Positions 1 through 10,568 of a DNA stretch of 64,000 nt are shown piece after piece. The notes beneath the pieces are model-generated. The model saw only the letters and a program-made list of their open reading frames with translations. It was not told where the DNA came from and did not search any database. This DNA is from RU20A sp042610495 (GTDB lineage: Bacteria; Pseudomonadota; Alphaproteobacteria; Rhizobiales; Rhizobiaceae). Location of the stretch: assembly GCF_042610495.1 (NCBI RefSeq), contig NZ_JBHGAP010000001.1:1178001-1242000 (forward strand), written 5' to 3'. The stretch's first letter is position 1, and every line of letters begins with the position of its first letter. The position numbers were made by a program, and so were the translations under genes.

Positions 1-1005
1 ATGAACGAACCAAAGGCCAGCCCCGCATCCGAGGCGCCTGCGGACCGTGTCGCGGGCAGCGGCGTTCCCGCCGGCATCGGCATCAGCCCCGGCACCTGGG
101 CGCTCCTCACCCTGCTCGGCATCATCTGGGGCGGTTCCTTCTTCTTCGGCCGCATTGCCGTGCAGCAGGTCCCGCCGCTGACCATCGCCTTCCTGCGGCT
201 GGCCATCGCCGCCATCGCGCTGCATCTCTACCTGCACGGCCAGCAGGGCGTCTATGCTGCCCTCAGAGCCCGCGCGCCGGCCTTCTTCCTCATCGGGCTC
301 GTCAACAATGCCGTTCCGCACACGCTGATCCTGATGGGGCAGACACAGATCGGCGCGGGTCTCGCCGCGATCCTCAATGCCACGACGCCGATCTGGACCG
401 TGCTCATCGCCAATGTCTGGACCGCCGACGAAAAGCTGACCGCGCGCAAACTGGCCGGAACCCTTCTCGGCCTTGCCGGCACCGTGCTGCTGGTCGGCCC
501 GGCCGCCATCGCCGATCTCTTCGGCGGTGACCATGCCGTGCCGCTCTGGGCGCTGCTGCTGCCGATCGGCGCGGCGATCAGCTACGGCATTTCCAACACC
601 TTCGGACGCCGCTTCAGCGACCTTCCGCCGACCGTCACCGCAACGGGCCAGCTCACCGCCTCGAGCCTCCTCGTGCTGCCGGTGGCGCTGGCCGTCGATC
701 AGCCCTGGACGCTGCCCATGCCCACGGGCGCGGCGATCGTGTCGATCCTCGCCCTTGCCCTCCTCTCGACCGCCTTTGCCTATATTCTCTTCTTCCGGAT
801 CATGGCGCGGGCTGGCGCCACCAATACTTCGCTCGTCACCCTGCTGGTTCCGCCAAGCGCCATCCTGCTCGGCGTGCTCTTCCTCGGCGAGACACTTTCC
901 CTTGTCGATGCGGCCGGCATGCTCGTCATCGCCCTCGGCCTCGTCATGCTCGACGGCCGGCTTCCGAAGCGGATCATGGCCAGCCTGTCACGTCAGACCG
1001 CATGA
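1..1005 (+). CDS. EamA/DMT-family transporter
   Basis: This is a ten-helix inner-membrane protein of the drug/metabolite transporter superfamily, typically an exporter of amino acids or other metabolites. After a polar N-terminal stretch of about 33 residues, hydrophobic segments run to about residue 320, in the two-fold repeated EamA arrangement. GIIWGGSFFFGRIAV marks the first helix of repeat 1, and the second repeat starts near residue 180 (PIGAAISYGISNTFGRR). At 334 residues the length is normal. The ATG is the first base of the window, so no upstream signals can be seen and a longer N-terminus cannot be excluded. No substrate can be assigned. It stands alone, followed by an intergenic region with a small ORF. 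Confidence 0.85.
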   Translation: MNEPKASPASEAPADRVAGSGVPAGIGISPGTWALLTLLGIIWGGSFFFGRIAVQQVPPLTIAFLRLAIAAIALHLYLHGQQGVYAALRARAPAFFLIGLVNNAVPHTLILMGQTQIGAGLAAILNATTPIWTVLIANVWTADEKLTARKLAGTLLGLAGTVLLVGPAAIADLFGGDHAVPLWALLLPIGAAISYGISNTFGRRFSDLPPTVTATGQLTASSLLVLPVALAVDQPWTLPMPTGAAIVSILALALLSTAFAYILFFRIMARAGATNTSLVTLLVPPSAILLGVLFLGETLSLVDAAGMLVIALGLVMLDGRLPKRIMASLSRQTA

Positions 1006-1234
1006 TCGATTCGTGTCGGATGAAACACAGACAAGGATTGTCCACACGCTTCGTTAACCGCCGGTCGCATTGCGTGAACAAAAAATTAAGGGCGATTTGC
1101 GCTTTTCAATCAAAAAGTTGAGCGCTGCCCCACGCTCGCCACACCCCTCTGATGCCGCAGCGCAGCACAAGATTTCCTTTTAGATGTGACATTTTCGCCG
1201 TATCGTGAGGCCGTCAACATCAGGAGGGTAACAC

Positions 1235-1312
1235 ATGGGACTGACCCAGTCGTTCAACATGCTTCTGATCAGTGCAGCCTTCATCTTTGTCGGAACGATG
1301 CTCTTCATCTGA
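1235..1312 (+). CDS. 25-residue single-helix membrane peptide (small ORF)
   Basis: The frame reads MGLTQSFNMLLISAAFIFVG followed by TMLFI and a TGA stop. It is preceded at good distance by a near-perfect ribosome binding site, AGGAGGGTAACACATG. From about residue 8 to the end the peptide is almost entirely hydrophobic, which predicts one short transmembrane helix with a five- to seven-residue N-terminal tail. The strong ribosome binding site, the isolated position in an otherwise empty 470-base gap and the terminator hairpin 100 bases downstream support a real gene. Function unknown. It resembles the class of very short rhizobial membrane peptides that automatic annotation usually misses. It could be chance, but the Shine-Dalgarno sequence makes that less likely. 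Confidence 0.6.
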   Translation: MGLTQSFNMLLISAAFIFVGTMLFI

Positions 1313-1413
1313 GCTTGGACCGGAGCGTGAAAGACGAGTAAGGCGTAAACTCCAACAACAAGAACAATGCGAGGCCGGGCGCAGGCGCGTCGCGGATTTT
1401 GCCAGGCGAACGC

Positions 1414-1445
1414 AAAGCGCCCGAGCCATGATGGCCGGGCGCTTT
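1414..1445. terminator. Intrinsic hairpin between the small ORF and metF
   Basis: A perfect 10-base inverted repeat, AAAGCGCCCG with CGGGCGCTTT, encloses a 12-base loop. The A and T ends make it usable in both directions, which fits its place between the rightward small ORF and leftward metF. The rest of 1006-1476 holds the small ORF and an A+T-richer stretch at about 1010-1200 that probably contains its promoter; nothing else is seen. Confidence 0.65.
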
Positions 1446-1476
1446 GTCGTTTCAGTGCACTGCAGATCGTGCCGGC

Positions 1477-2409
1477 TCAGACCGCCATGCGGCGTGCCGG
1501 TGCTGCGATGCTGGCGACGGGCGCATCCTGCCGGGCAAAGCCCACGAGATCGCAGACGGCGGTGATCAGCGGCGAGCGGTTCATCGTGTAGAGATGGAAG
1601 TCGCGCACGCCGCGCCGGGCGAGATCGACGATCTGCTCGGCCGCGATGTGCGTCGCCTCATGGAAGCGCTCCTCCGGCTTGTCGTCGAGATGCGCGAGCC
1701 GCGCCCGCAGCACCTCCGGCACGCGCGCGCCGCACAGGCCCGCGAAGCGCACGACCTGCGCGAAATTGTTGATCGGCAGGATGCCGGGAACGATGGGGAT
1801 CCAGATGCCGGCCGCCCGCACGCGTTCCAGATAGCGCTCGAAATCGTCATTGTCGAAGAAGAACTGGGTCAGCGCCCGGGTCGCGCCATTGTCCACCTTG
1901 CGCTTCAGCATGTCGATGTCGGCATTCACATCCGCGCTCTCGGGATGCTTTTCCGGATAGGCGGAGACCGAAATTTCCAGCCCGCCGCGCGCGGCCAGCG
2001 CCGCCACCAGCGCCGCCGCATTCTCGTAACCACCCGGATGCGGCTGGTAGGCCGAGCCGATCCCGGCCGGCGGATCACCGCGCAGGGCCACGAAATGCTT
2101 GACGCCGCAGGCCGTGAACGCGTCGATGACATGATCCACTTCCGCCCGCGTGGCGCTGACGCAGGTCAGATGCGCCGCCGTATTGGCAACGCCCGCATCG
2201 CCGATCATGTGGGCGACGGCGGTCAGTGAACGCTCCCGCGTCGTGCCGCCAGCACCATAGGTCACGGAGACGAAGCCCGGCTGGAACACGTTGAGCTCGG
2301 CCACTGTCTGGTGAAGCTGGGCCTCCGCCTCGTCCGTCTTCGGCGGGAAATATTCGAAGGACAGGGTCAGGTTGCCGCGTTCGGCCGGATAAAGCGTATG
2401 GATTGCCAT
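1477..2409 (-). CDS. metF: Methylenetetrahydrofolate reductase MetF
   Basis: This cytosolic flavoprotein reduces 5,10-methylene-THF to 5-methyl-THF, the methyl donor for methionine synthesis. The 310 residues fit the TIM-barrel MTHFR family: SFEYFPPKTDEAE near the N-terminus carries the catalytic Glu, followed by SVTYGAGGTT and, further on, ALRGDPPAG. ATG at 2409 is preferred over the in-frame TTG at 2415 because GGAGACTTTGACC precedes it at normal spacing. The start lies within three bases of the stop of the upstream ArsR-methyltransferase gene, so the two are one transcript and probably translationally coupled. Regulation by the methionine or S-adenosylhomocysteine state through that upstream regulator is likely. 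Confidence 0.93.
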   Translation of the reverse strand: MAIHTLYPAERGNLTLSFEYFPPKTDEAEAQLHQTVAELNVFQPGFVSVTYGAGGTTRERSLTAVAHMIGDAGVANTAAHLTCVSATRAEVDHVIDAFTACGVKHFVALRGDPPAGIGSAYQPHPGGYENAAALVAALAARGGLEISVSAYPEKHPESADVNADIDMLKRKVDNGATRALTQFFFDNDDFERYLERVRAAGIWIPIVPGILPINNFAQVVRFAGLCGARVPEVLRARLAHLDDKPEERFHEATHIAAEQIVDLARRGVRDFHLYTMNRSPLITAVCDLVGFARQDAPVASIAAPARRMAV

Positions 2410-2411
2410 GG

Positions 2412-3434
2412 TCAAAGTCTCCGCTCTCCGGCCCGGCGCCGGCTCTGTCTTGCTTCCTGGGAAAAGGCAGCGCGCTGGTCGCGCGCAATCCAGATCGTCA
2501 CGGTCAGCCCCGTGCTGTCACCGGCCACCGGCGGCACGTCCACCACCGTCTCGACCACCAGTCCGGCGCGCGCCAGCCAGTCGGCCATCGTGGCATGCGA
2601 TATGCCGAGACGCTGATGCGCATGCTCGTCGCGCAGGTAATCGAGGCTGTGCGGCGCGAGATCGACGATCGCCAGACGCCCGCCCGGCACCAGCACGCGC
2701 GCCGCTTCCGCAATCGCCGCCTCGGGTTGGTCGAGGAAGTGGAGCACCTGATGGATGGTCACGAGATCGAACTCGCCGTCGAGCGGCAGGTTGAAGATGT
2801 CGCCGTGGCGGATCTGAGCCTTGGAGACGCCGGCACGGTCGAGATTGGCCCGCGCTACCGTCAGCATGTCGCGACTGGCATCGACGCCCACGCCGCGCCG
2901 GTAGGCCGGCGCCAGAAGCTGCAGGATACGACCCGTGCCCGTGCCAAGGTCGAGCAGGGCATCAACGGGTTCAACGCCGACAGCCTCGACCAGCGCGGCC
3001 TCCACCGCGGTTTCGCTGACATGCAGTTGCCGCAGCGCGTCCCATTCCGCGGCGTTGCGGCTGAAGTAGGCCTGCGCCCGCTCGGCCCGCGCCGCCTTCA
3101 GCGCCGTCAGCCGCTCCGCATCGCGCGCCAGCACCGCATCGTCGCTCGCTGCCGCGGAAAGAACCTGCCGCACCACATGCGCGGCCCTGCCCTCCTGTCG
3201 CAGCCGGAAATAGGCCCAGGCTCCCTCCTGGTAACGGTCGATCAGTTCGACCTCGCCCAGAAGCTTCAGATGCCGGGAGATGCGCGGCTGCGACTGGCCG
3301 AGAATTTCGGTGAGATCCGTCACGGTCAGGTCACCGCCAGCCAGCAAGGCCAGCAGCCTGAGCCGGGTCGGCTCGCCAGCCGCCTTCAGCACGTCTACAA
3401 GGGGATCAAGCCCCAGCCACCGCGTCTCCGCCAT
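2412..3434 (-). CDS. ArsR-family regulator fused to SAM methyltransferase (SahR-like)
   Basis: This 340-residue protein joins an ArsR winged-helix domain (about residues 10-85, recognition helix SQPRISRHLKLLG) to a class I methyltransferase domain (about 115-320) with the SAM-binding motif LLDLGTGTGR at 161-169. Fusions of this kind next to metF occur across Alphaproteobacteria. ArsR-type SahR proteins repress methionine-cycle genes in response to S-adenosylhomocysteine, so the methyltransferase-like domain may be the sensor rather than an enzyme. ATG at 3434 is preferred because GGGG precedes it by six bases; an ATG 12 bases upstream has no ribosome binding site. It leads an operon with metF, and a palindromic operator candidate abuts the start. 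Confidence 0.85.
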   Translation of the reverse strand: MAETRWLGLDPLVDVLKAAGEPTRLRLLALLAGGDLTVTDLTEILGQSQPRISRHLKLLGEVELIDRYQEGAWAYFRLRQEGRAAHVVRQVLSAAASDDAVLARDAERLTALKAARAERAQAYFSRNAAEWDALRQLHVSETAVEAALVEAVGVEPVDALLDLGTGTGRILQLLAPAYRRGVGVDASRDMLTVARANLDRAGVSKAQIRHGDIFNLPLDGEFDLVTIHQVLHFLDQPEAAIAEAARVLVPGGRLAIVDLAPHSLDYLRDEHAHQRLGISHATMADWLARAGLVVETVVDVPPVAGDSTGLTVTIWIARDQRAAFSQEARQSRRRAGERRL

Positions 3435-3448
3435 CACAAACCCCATTT

Positions 3449-3471
3449 ACATATAAAGATATGTTTATGTG
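3449..3471. promoter_or_regulatory. Palindromic operator candidate for the ArsR-type regulator
   Basis: ACATAT-AAAG-ATATGT (3449-3464) is a perfect inverted repeat. It sits inside a larger imperfect one, CATATAAA-GATATG-TTTATGTG (3450-3471, one mismatch). It is an A+T island in G+C-rich DNA and lies directly upstream of the start codon, which is typical of autoregulated ArsR operators. Confidence 0.6.
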
Positions 3472-3510
3472 ATTTGTGAGGACGATGCAAGCGCGAAGAC
3501 GGCCGCCGCC

Positions 3511-3544
3511 CAAAACAAAACCGGCGACCCCGAAGGGCCGCCGG
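3511..3544 (-). terminator. Intrinsic terminator of the chemoreceptor gene
   Basis: Read on the minus strand, a 10-base-pair stem (CCGGCGGCCC with GGGTCGCCGG, one G-T pair) closes a TTCG tetraloop and is followed by TTTTGTTTTG. Stem, tetraloop and T-run make a strong factor-independent terminator about 75 bases after the chemoreceptor stop. Confidence 0.8.
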
Positions 3545-3618
3545 CGTAAGACACAAGCCACAAGCCGAAGGCAGGCGCCACCGGCCGCAGACGAGGACGG
3601 ATCGACCTCCGCGGCCAC

Positions 3619-5844
3619 TCAGGCAGCGCGGTTGCGCGCCGCCGGCTGCGACTGGCCCTGCATGCGGAACTGGCTGAGCAGGGAGGCAAGCCGGCTGGCT
3701 TCCTCGGCCAGCCCGGCGGAGGCGGCATTCATTTCCTCCACCATCGCGGCATTCTGCTGGGTCGCCTGGTCCATGTGGTTGACGGCGGTGTTGACCTCTC
3801 CGAGACCGACAGACTGTTCCTGCGCGGCCGATGCGATGGCATCCATGTGCCCGGTAATCGACTGCACCACCTCGGCGATCGAGGACAGGCCACTGCCCGT
3901 CTCGCTGACGAGCTTGACGCCCTGGTTGACCGCCGCTTCGGAGTTGTTGATGAGCGCCTTGATCTCCTTGGCCGCATTTGCCGAACGCTGGGCAAGTTCG
4001 CGCACTTCCTGCGCCACGACCGCAAAGCCCTTGCCCGCATCGCCGGCACGGGCTGCCTCGACACCGGCATTGAGGGCAAGGAGGTTGGTCTGGAAGGCGA
4101 TCTCGTCGATGACGCCGATGATCTGGCTGATCTGGCCGGACGCCTGCTCGATGCGCTGCATGGCCTCGACCGCATTGCCGACGACGACGCCGGACTGCTC
4201 CGCCTTTGCCCGGGCATCGCGCACCAGATCACGCGCCTCGACCGTCCGCCGCGAGGTCATCTTGACGTTGGAAGTGATCTCCTCGAGCGCCGCGGCGGTT
4301 TCTTCCAGCGATGCGGCCTGCTGCTCCGTGCGCCGGGCCAGATTGTCGGAAGCACCCGAAATCTCGCCCGAACCATTGTCCACGGCCACGGCCGATTCCC
4401 CGACGGCAAGCAGCACCTGGCGCAACTGCGACACCGAGGTGTTGAAATCCTCCCTCAGGGCCTCGAACTGCGGCGCGAACTGCTCGTCGATCTCGCAGAG
4501 CATGTCGCCCGTTGCCAGCCGCTTGAGCCCGGCGGCAAGCGCGCCGGTTGCCTTGTTGAGACGGATATTGGCATCCTCTTCCGCACGCCGCTGCAGCTCG
4601 GCACGCTCGGCTTCCTGCCGGCGGCGCACTTCGTCCGCCTCCGCTTCCAGCTGCGCATTGCGGATGGCGGCTTCGCGGAACACCTCCACCGCGCGGGCCA
4701 TTTCCCCGATCTCGTCCTTGCGGAGGGCACCCGTGACGACAACCTCGCGGTTGCCCTCGGCAAGCGCGTTCATGCAGCGCGTCAGGCGGCCGATGGGCTG
4801 GACGACGCGCAGCACGACAATGGCCATGCCGCCGACACCAATGGCAAGAACGGCAACCAGCAGCGTCGAGAACAGAACGAGCTTCAGCTGCGCGCTCGAA
4901 CGGCTGGCTGCCGCGCTCTCGTTCAGATTGTCCATGGCAAGCGACGCGACATCCGCGATCTTGCCGAGGGCGGCCGTGACCTTGGGGCGCCAGTCGTCGA
5001 TGCTGACCGGAGACCCCTCGCCGGCCGTCAGCTTGGCAATGATCTCGCCGCGCCACTTCGGAAAGTCACCCTTGAAATAGGCTTCGTCGGCCGCGGCGTA
5101 GCGCTCCTTCAGGGCCTCGGATGCGCTGGGATGCTTGACCAGCGTCTCGACGGCGCGCCAGGCAAAGGCCGCGCCCGCATCGAGCGAGGTGAGATTGGTC
5201 GTCTCCGTGCCGTCCGGCTTGCGGTTCTGGACGATGAGACCATTGAGAACAACGGCAGCCGAACCGCCGAGCGAGCGTGTCGCCCAGGCATAGGCACGCG
5301 TCTGGATCAACGCGACCTTGCCCTCATCCAGCGAGCGAATGACCCCTTCGGCGGCCGTCGAGGTCTTCTCGAGGCTGGCGATCAATTCGCTGCCCTGGGA
5401 GAGCACGACCTTGTCGAGACCGGCCTCGCGCTGGTCAAGCGGCAGCGCGATGTTGGCATCGACCTTCTGGCGCAGCGCATCGAACTTTCCATAGGCGGCA
5501 TCCAGCCCCGCAATGGCCTCCTTCAGACCCGGATCATCGAAGCTGGCGGCCATCGCGCTCGCCTCGGCCATGGCCGCCTGCACCTTCGCGCGCATGCCCT
5601 TGAAACTGTTGATGGAGCCCGTCGCCTTTTCCGGTGAAAGCGTCAGCGCCGTTGCACTGTCGCCGCGTTCGCTGCGGAAGCTCAGCAGCGCCGTAAACAG
5701 CGCCTTGTCGTAGCGCGCCAGCGTTTCCACACGCTCGGACGCCCGGAACTGCTGGTAGGCCTCGAGAGTAGAGTTTCCAACCATCAGCGCCAGCACAAAA
5801 CTGACAACAAATAATACGGCAATAAGAATATTTCGAATGGACAT
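3619..5844 (-). CDS. Methyl-accepting chemotaxis protein, transmembrane
   Basis: A membrane chemoreceptor that would signal to CheA/CheW. Order: N-terminal membrane helix (about residues 6-24), a roughly 300-residue mostly helical periplasmic sensor region, a second membrane helix (about 325-350), a HAMP domain (about 350-405), a further HAMP-like/coiled-coil stretch, then the cytoplasmic signalling domain. The hairpin tip contains QTNLLALNAGVEAARAGDAG, the CheA/CheW-binding signature of the family. There is no C-terminal NWETF-type pentapeptide; the end is rich in Ala, Arg and Gln. At 741 residues it is slightly long. The ligand cannot be told; the sensor region does not show an obvious PAS or dCACHE motif. 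It is a single gene with its own terminator. Confidence 0.92.
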   Translation of the reverse strand: MSIRNILIAVLFVVSFVLALMVGNSTLEAYQQFRASERVETLARYDKALFTALLSFRSERGDSATALTLSPEKATGSINSFKGMRAKVQAAMAEASAMAASFDDPGLKEAIAGLDAAYGKFDALRQKVDANIALPLDQREAGLDKVVLSQGSELIASLEKTSTAAEGVIRSLDEGKVALIQTRAYAWATRSLGGSAAVVLNGLIVQNRKPDGTETTNLTSLDAGAAFAWRAVETLVKHPSASEALKERYAAADEAYFKGDFPKWRGEIIAKLTAGEGSPVSIDDWRPKVTAALGKIADVASLAMDNLNESAAASRSSAQLKLVLFSTLLVAVLAIGVGGMAIVVLRVVQPIGRLTRCMNALAEGNREVVVTGALRKDEIGEMARAVEVFREAAIRNAQLEAEADEVRRRQEAERAELQRRAEEDANIRLNKATGALAAGLKRLATGDMLCEIDEQFAPQFEALREDFNTSVSQLRQVLLAVGESAVAVDNGSGEISGASDNLARRTEQQAASLEETAAALEEITSNVKMTSRRTVEARDLVRDARAKAEQSGVVVGNAVEAMQRIEQASGQISQIIGVIDEIAFQTNLLALNAGVEAARAGDAGKGFAVVAQEVRELAQRSANAAKEIKALINNSEAAVNQGVKLVSETGSGLSSIAEVVQSITGHMDAIASAAQEQSVGLGEVNTAVNHMDQATQQNAAMVEEMNAASAGLAEEASRLASLLSQFRMQGQSQPAARNRAA

Positions 5845-6051
5845 GTCAAAGCCCCTCTTTCACGTAAGACAGAGCTTCCACAGATAATTTAAAAATCAGG
5901 TAAATCCGTTTAGACTAGTTTTTTAATTGGAAATGTTCCCAGGCAGAACGAAGAACATAATATACGAAACGCAGAATATATTTCCACGAATGGAATCAGG
6001 CCCTTGAAAGGTACATTCTTTCATTCGAAGGCACGAAGAGGCCGCAACGAA

Positions 6052-6078
6052 AAAACCGGGCGATTGCCGCCCGGTTTT
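6052..6078 (-). terminator. Intrinsic terminator of ettA
   Basis: AAAACCGGGCG and CGCCCGGTTTT form an 11-base-pair stem with a 5-base loop. On the minus strand the stem is followed by a T-run. It lies 36 bases past the ettA stop. The remaining interval up to the chemoreceptor start (about 5845-6050) is A+T-rich, has no convincing ORF and probably carries the chemoreceptor promoter. Confidence 0.8.
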
Positions 6079-6113
6079 GCAAATATCCTGAACGTGGCGG
6101 GCGCTGCCCGGCC

Positions 6114-7763
<1,650 letters not shown>

Positions 7764-7900
7764 GAAGAATGCTCCGCAACGGGAAAAGGCATGATTTGGG
7801 ATGTGCCCGCTTCCTAAAGCAATTGCCCTGACGGGGCAACGCCGAAAGCCGGCCATCCCCGTCAACACGAAGCCGGCCGGCCTTCAATCAAGAGAAGCGG

Positions 7901-9574
7901 TCAGGCGCCGCGGATTTCCGACAGGGTCCGCGTGGGCGTGATCGCTTCCGGATCGAGCTTTACCTCGATGATGGCAGGCTTGCCGCTGGCCCGCGCGCGA
8001 AGGAAGGCGTCGGCAAACTGGTCCGTCGCCTCCACCGTCTCGCCGTGGCCGCCATAGGCGCGGGCAAGCGCGGCGAAATCCGGGTTGGTGAGATCCGTCG
8101 CCGAGACGCGGCCCGGATATTCCCGCTCCTGATGCATGCGGATCGTGCCGTAAATGCCATTGTTGACGACGACGGTGATGATCGGCAGGCGATAGCGCAC
8201 GGCGGTCGCAAATTCCTGCCCATGCATCATGAAGCAGCCGTCGCCGGCAAAGCAGATGACCTCCCGCTCTGGATGCAGCTTCTTCGCCGCCACTGCCGCC
8301 GGCAGGCCGTAACCCATGGAACCGGAAGCCGGCGCCGCCTGCGTGGCGAAGCGGCGGAAACGATGGAAACGGTGCACCCAGGTGGCATAGTTGCCGGCGC
8401 CATTGGTGAAGATCGTGTCCTCGGCCGTGTTCGCCTCCAGCCATTCCATGATCGGCCCCATCTGCACGGCACCCGGCCCGGTGGCGGGCGGCGTGGACCA
8501 CCCGAGATAGGCCGCATGCATGGCGGCGGTGCGATCCGCCCAGACGGGTTCGGCCGCCGGCGCCACATCCCGAAGCGCCGCCGCAAAGGCATCGGGTGCC
8601 GCCGCGATGGGCAGCGCCGCGGAATAGACGCGGCCGAGTTCGCAAGGGTCGGGATGAACGTGGACGAGCGTCTGCTTCGGATAGGGAATATCAAGCAGCG
8701 TGTAGGACGACGACGGCATTTCCGACAGGCGTCCGCCGATGAGCAGCACCAGATCGGCCTCCTTGATCTCCTTGGCAAGCGCCGGATTGATGCCGATGCC
8801 GACATCGCCGGCATAGCTCGGATGCAGGTGATCGAACAGCATCTGCCGGCGGAAGGAGCAGCCGACCGGCAGGTGCCAGCGCGCCGCAAAGGCCGTGAAA
8901 TCCGCCACCGCCTCCGCGCTCCACCGCGCGCCGCCGAGAATGGCGACGGGGCGCTTGGCAGCCTCAAGCAGCGCTGTGAATTCGGCAATCTGCGATGCGC
9001 CGGGATGGGCCGCGACCGGCACGTAAGCGCGTGCCGCCGGCGCCTCCACCGTCTCCACCAGCATGTCCTCCGGCAGCGTCAGCACAACGGGGCCTGGCCG
9101 GCCGGAGGTGGCGATGGAAAAGGCGCGCGTCACGAATTCCGGAATGCGGCGGGCATCGTCGATCTCGCCCACCCACTTGGCGAATTCGGTGAAGGCGCGG
9201 CGGTATTCCACCTCCTGGAAGGCCTCGCGCTCGCGCGCCTCGCGCTGTACCTGGCCGATGAAGAGGATCATCGGGATCGAATCCTGCTTTGCCACATGCA
9301 GCCCCGCCGAGGCATTGGTGGCGCCCGGCCCGCGCGTGACCATGCAGATGCCGGGCTCGCCCGTCAGCCGTCCCCAGCAATCCGCCATCATCGCGGCTCC
9401 CCCCTCCTGCCGGCAGACGAGCACGTCGATCGCGACGTCGTGCAGCGCATCGAGCACGGCGAGGTAGCTCTCGCCCGGCACGCAGGCGATCCGCTTCACG
9501 CCATTGGCGACGAGCGCGTCAACGATCAGCTGGCCGCCCGTCTTGCGGACGGTGGTGGTTTCGGTGTTCGACAT
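7901..9574 (-). CDS. Thiamine-pyrophosphate-dependent enzyme, acetolactate-synthase-like
   Basis: A three-domain TPP enzyme of the acetohydroxyacid synthase/benzoylformate decarboxylase superfamily. The N-terminal pyrimidine-binding domain has the catalytic Glu in CRQEGGAAMMADCWGRLTG. The central domain carries LLIGGRLSEM. The C-terminal domain has the metal/diphosphate motif GDGCFMMHGQEFATA followed by VVNN. At 557 residues it lacks a regulatory-subunit neighbour, so it is probably not the biosynthetic acetolactate synthase but a catabolic relative (2-oxoacid decarboxylase or ligase); the substrate is unknown. It is the last gene of a three-gene minus-strand operon, 28 bases after the EamA gene, with AAGGAAG before ATG. 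Confidence 0.85.
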   Translation of the reverse strand: MSNTETTTVRKTGGQLIVDALVANGVKRIACVPGESYLAVLDALHDVAIDVLVCRQEGGAAMMADCWGRLTGEPGICMVTRGPGATNASAGLHVAKQDSIPMILFIGQVQREAREREAFQEVEYRRAFTEFAKWVGEIDDARRIPEFVTRAFSIATSGRPGPVVLTLPEDMLVETVEAPAARAYVPVAAHPGASQIAEFTALLEAAKRPVAILGGARWSAEAVADFTAFAARWHLPVGCSFRRQMLFDHLHPSYAGDVGIGINPALAKEIKEADLVLLIGGRLSEMPSSSYTLLDIPYPKQTLVHVHPDPCELGRVYSAALPIAAAPDAFAAALRDVAPAAEPVWADRTAAMHAAYLGWSTPPATGPGAVQMGPIMEWLEANTAEDTIFTNGAGNYATWVHRFHRFRRFATQAAPASGSMGYGLPAAVAAKKLHPEREVICFAGDGCFMMHGQEFATAVRYRLPIITVVVNNGIYGTIRMHQEREYPGRVSATDLTNPDFAALARAYGGHGETVEATDQFADAFLRARASGKPAIIEVKLDPEAITPTRTLSEIRGA

Positions 9575-9602
9575 GATGCTTCCTTTCGAGATCGACGGCG
9601 CC

Positions 9603-10565
9603 TCAGGCGACCGGCGGCACGGGCGGCGTATCCGGCCGGCTCTCGCGCCGGCTCACGACACGTTCACGCCAGATGATGGTGAGCCCGGAGCCGATGATGA
9701 TGGCGATGCCGAGCCATTTCAGCGCGTCCGGCAGATGATCGAAGACGAGATAGCCGAAGAGCGTGCCGGAGACGATTTCCAGATATTGCAGCGGCGCGAG
9801 CACCGAGGCCGGCGCGGCGCGATAGGCATAGACCCCGAGCACCCCCGCCACCGTTGCCGTCAGCCCCACACCGAGGAGATAGGCGATCGCCAGCCGGTCC
9901 GGCCAGACGGGATCGAAGAGCGGCGAGCCCGTGCCGGAACCGATCCACAGCGCGATCAGCGAAAAACCCAGCGCCCAGACACCGGCATGCAGCTGCATCG
10001 CGAAGGGATCCTCGCTCTGGGCCAGCCGCCGGGTGATCAGCACGAAGATCGCCACGCAGAAGGCCGAGACGACCGGCAGCAGCGCCACCAGCCCCACATC
10101 TTCCAGCGAGGGCCGGATGACGAGCATCGCCCCGCCGAACCCGACCGCGCAGGCAAGATAGCGCCGCCAGCCGATCTTCTCGCGCAGCACGAGACCACCG
10201 AGAATGGTGAGAATGATCGGCTCCACGAAGAAGATCGCCAGCGCATCGGCAATCTGCATCACGATCAGCGCCGTCATGAAGGAAAACATGCCGATGACGA
10301 GCAGCGCCCCGCGCACGGCATTCAGCCCCATGGCGGCAAGGCTCGTCGGCTTCAGCCGCCGCCCGGCAATCACGATCGGCAGCAGAAAGGCCACCTGCAG
10401 CACGAAGCGCGTGGCGACGATCTGGCCGGAAGGAATGGTCGAAAGCGCCAGCTTGCCGAAAACGTCGATCAGCGGCGAGACGAGCACGGAGAGCACCATC
10501 AGCGTCAGCCCGGCCGGAATGTCATTTATCGCCGCAAGAGATGCGGGGCGCGAGGTCGCGGCCAT
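9603..10565 (-). CDS. EamA/DMT-family transporter
   Basis: A 320-residue inner-membrane transporter with ten predicted helices in two EamA repeats; GFGGAMLVIRPSLEDVG closes the first repeat. ATG at 10565 lies just three bases after the stop of the hydrolase gene, and the TPP-enzyme gene follows 28 bases later, so the three are almost certainly co-transcribed. Export or uptake of a small metabolite connected with those two enzymes is a reasonable inference, but the substrate cannot be read from the sequence. It is a different subfamily from the EamA gene at the window start. Confidence 0.87.
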   Translation of the reverse strand: MAATSRPASLAAINDIPAGLTLMVLSVLVSPLIDVFGKLALSTIPSGQIVATRFVLQVAFLLPIVIAGRRLKPTSLAAMGLNAVRGALLVIGMFSFMTALIVMQIADALAIFFVEPIILTILGGLVLREKIGWRRYLACAVGFGGAMLVIRPSLEDVGLVALLPVVSAFCVAIFVLITRRLAQSEDPFAMQLHAGVWALGFSLIALWIGSGTGSPLFDPVWPDRLAIAYLLGVGLTATVAGVLGVYAYRAAPASVLAPLQYLEIVSGTLFGYLVFDHLPDALKWLGIAIIIGSGLTIIWRERVVSRRESRPDTPPVPPVA

Positions 10566-10568
10566 GGC

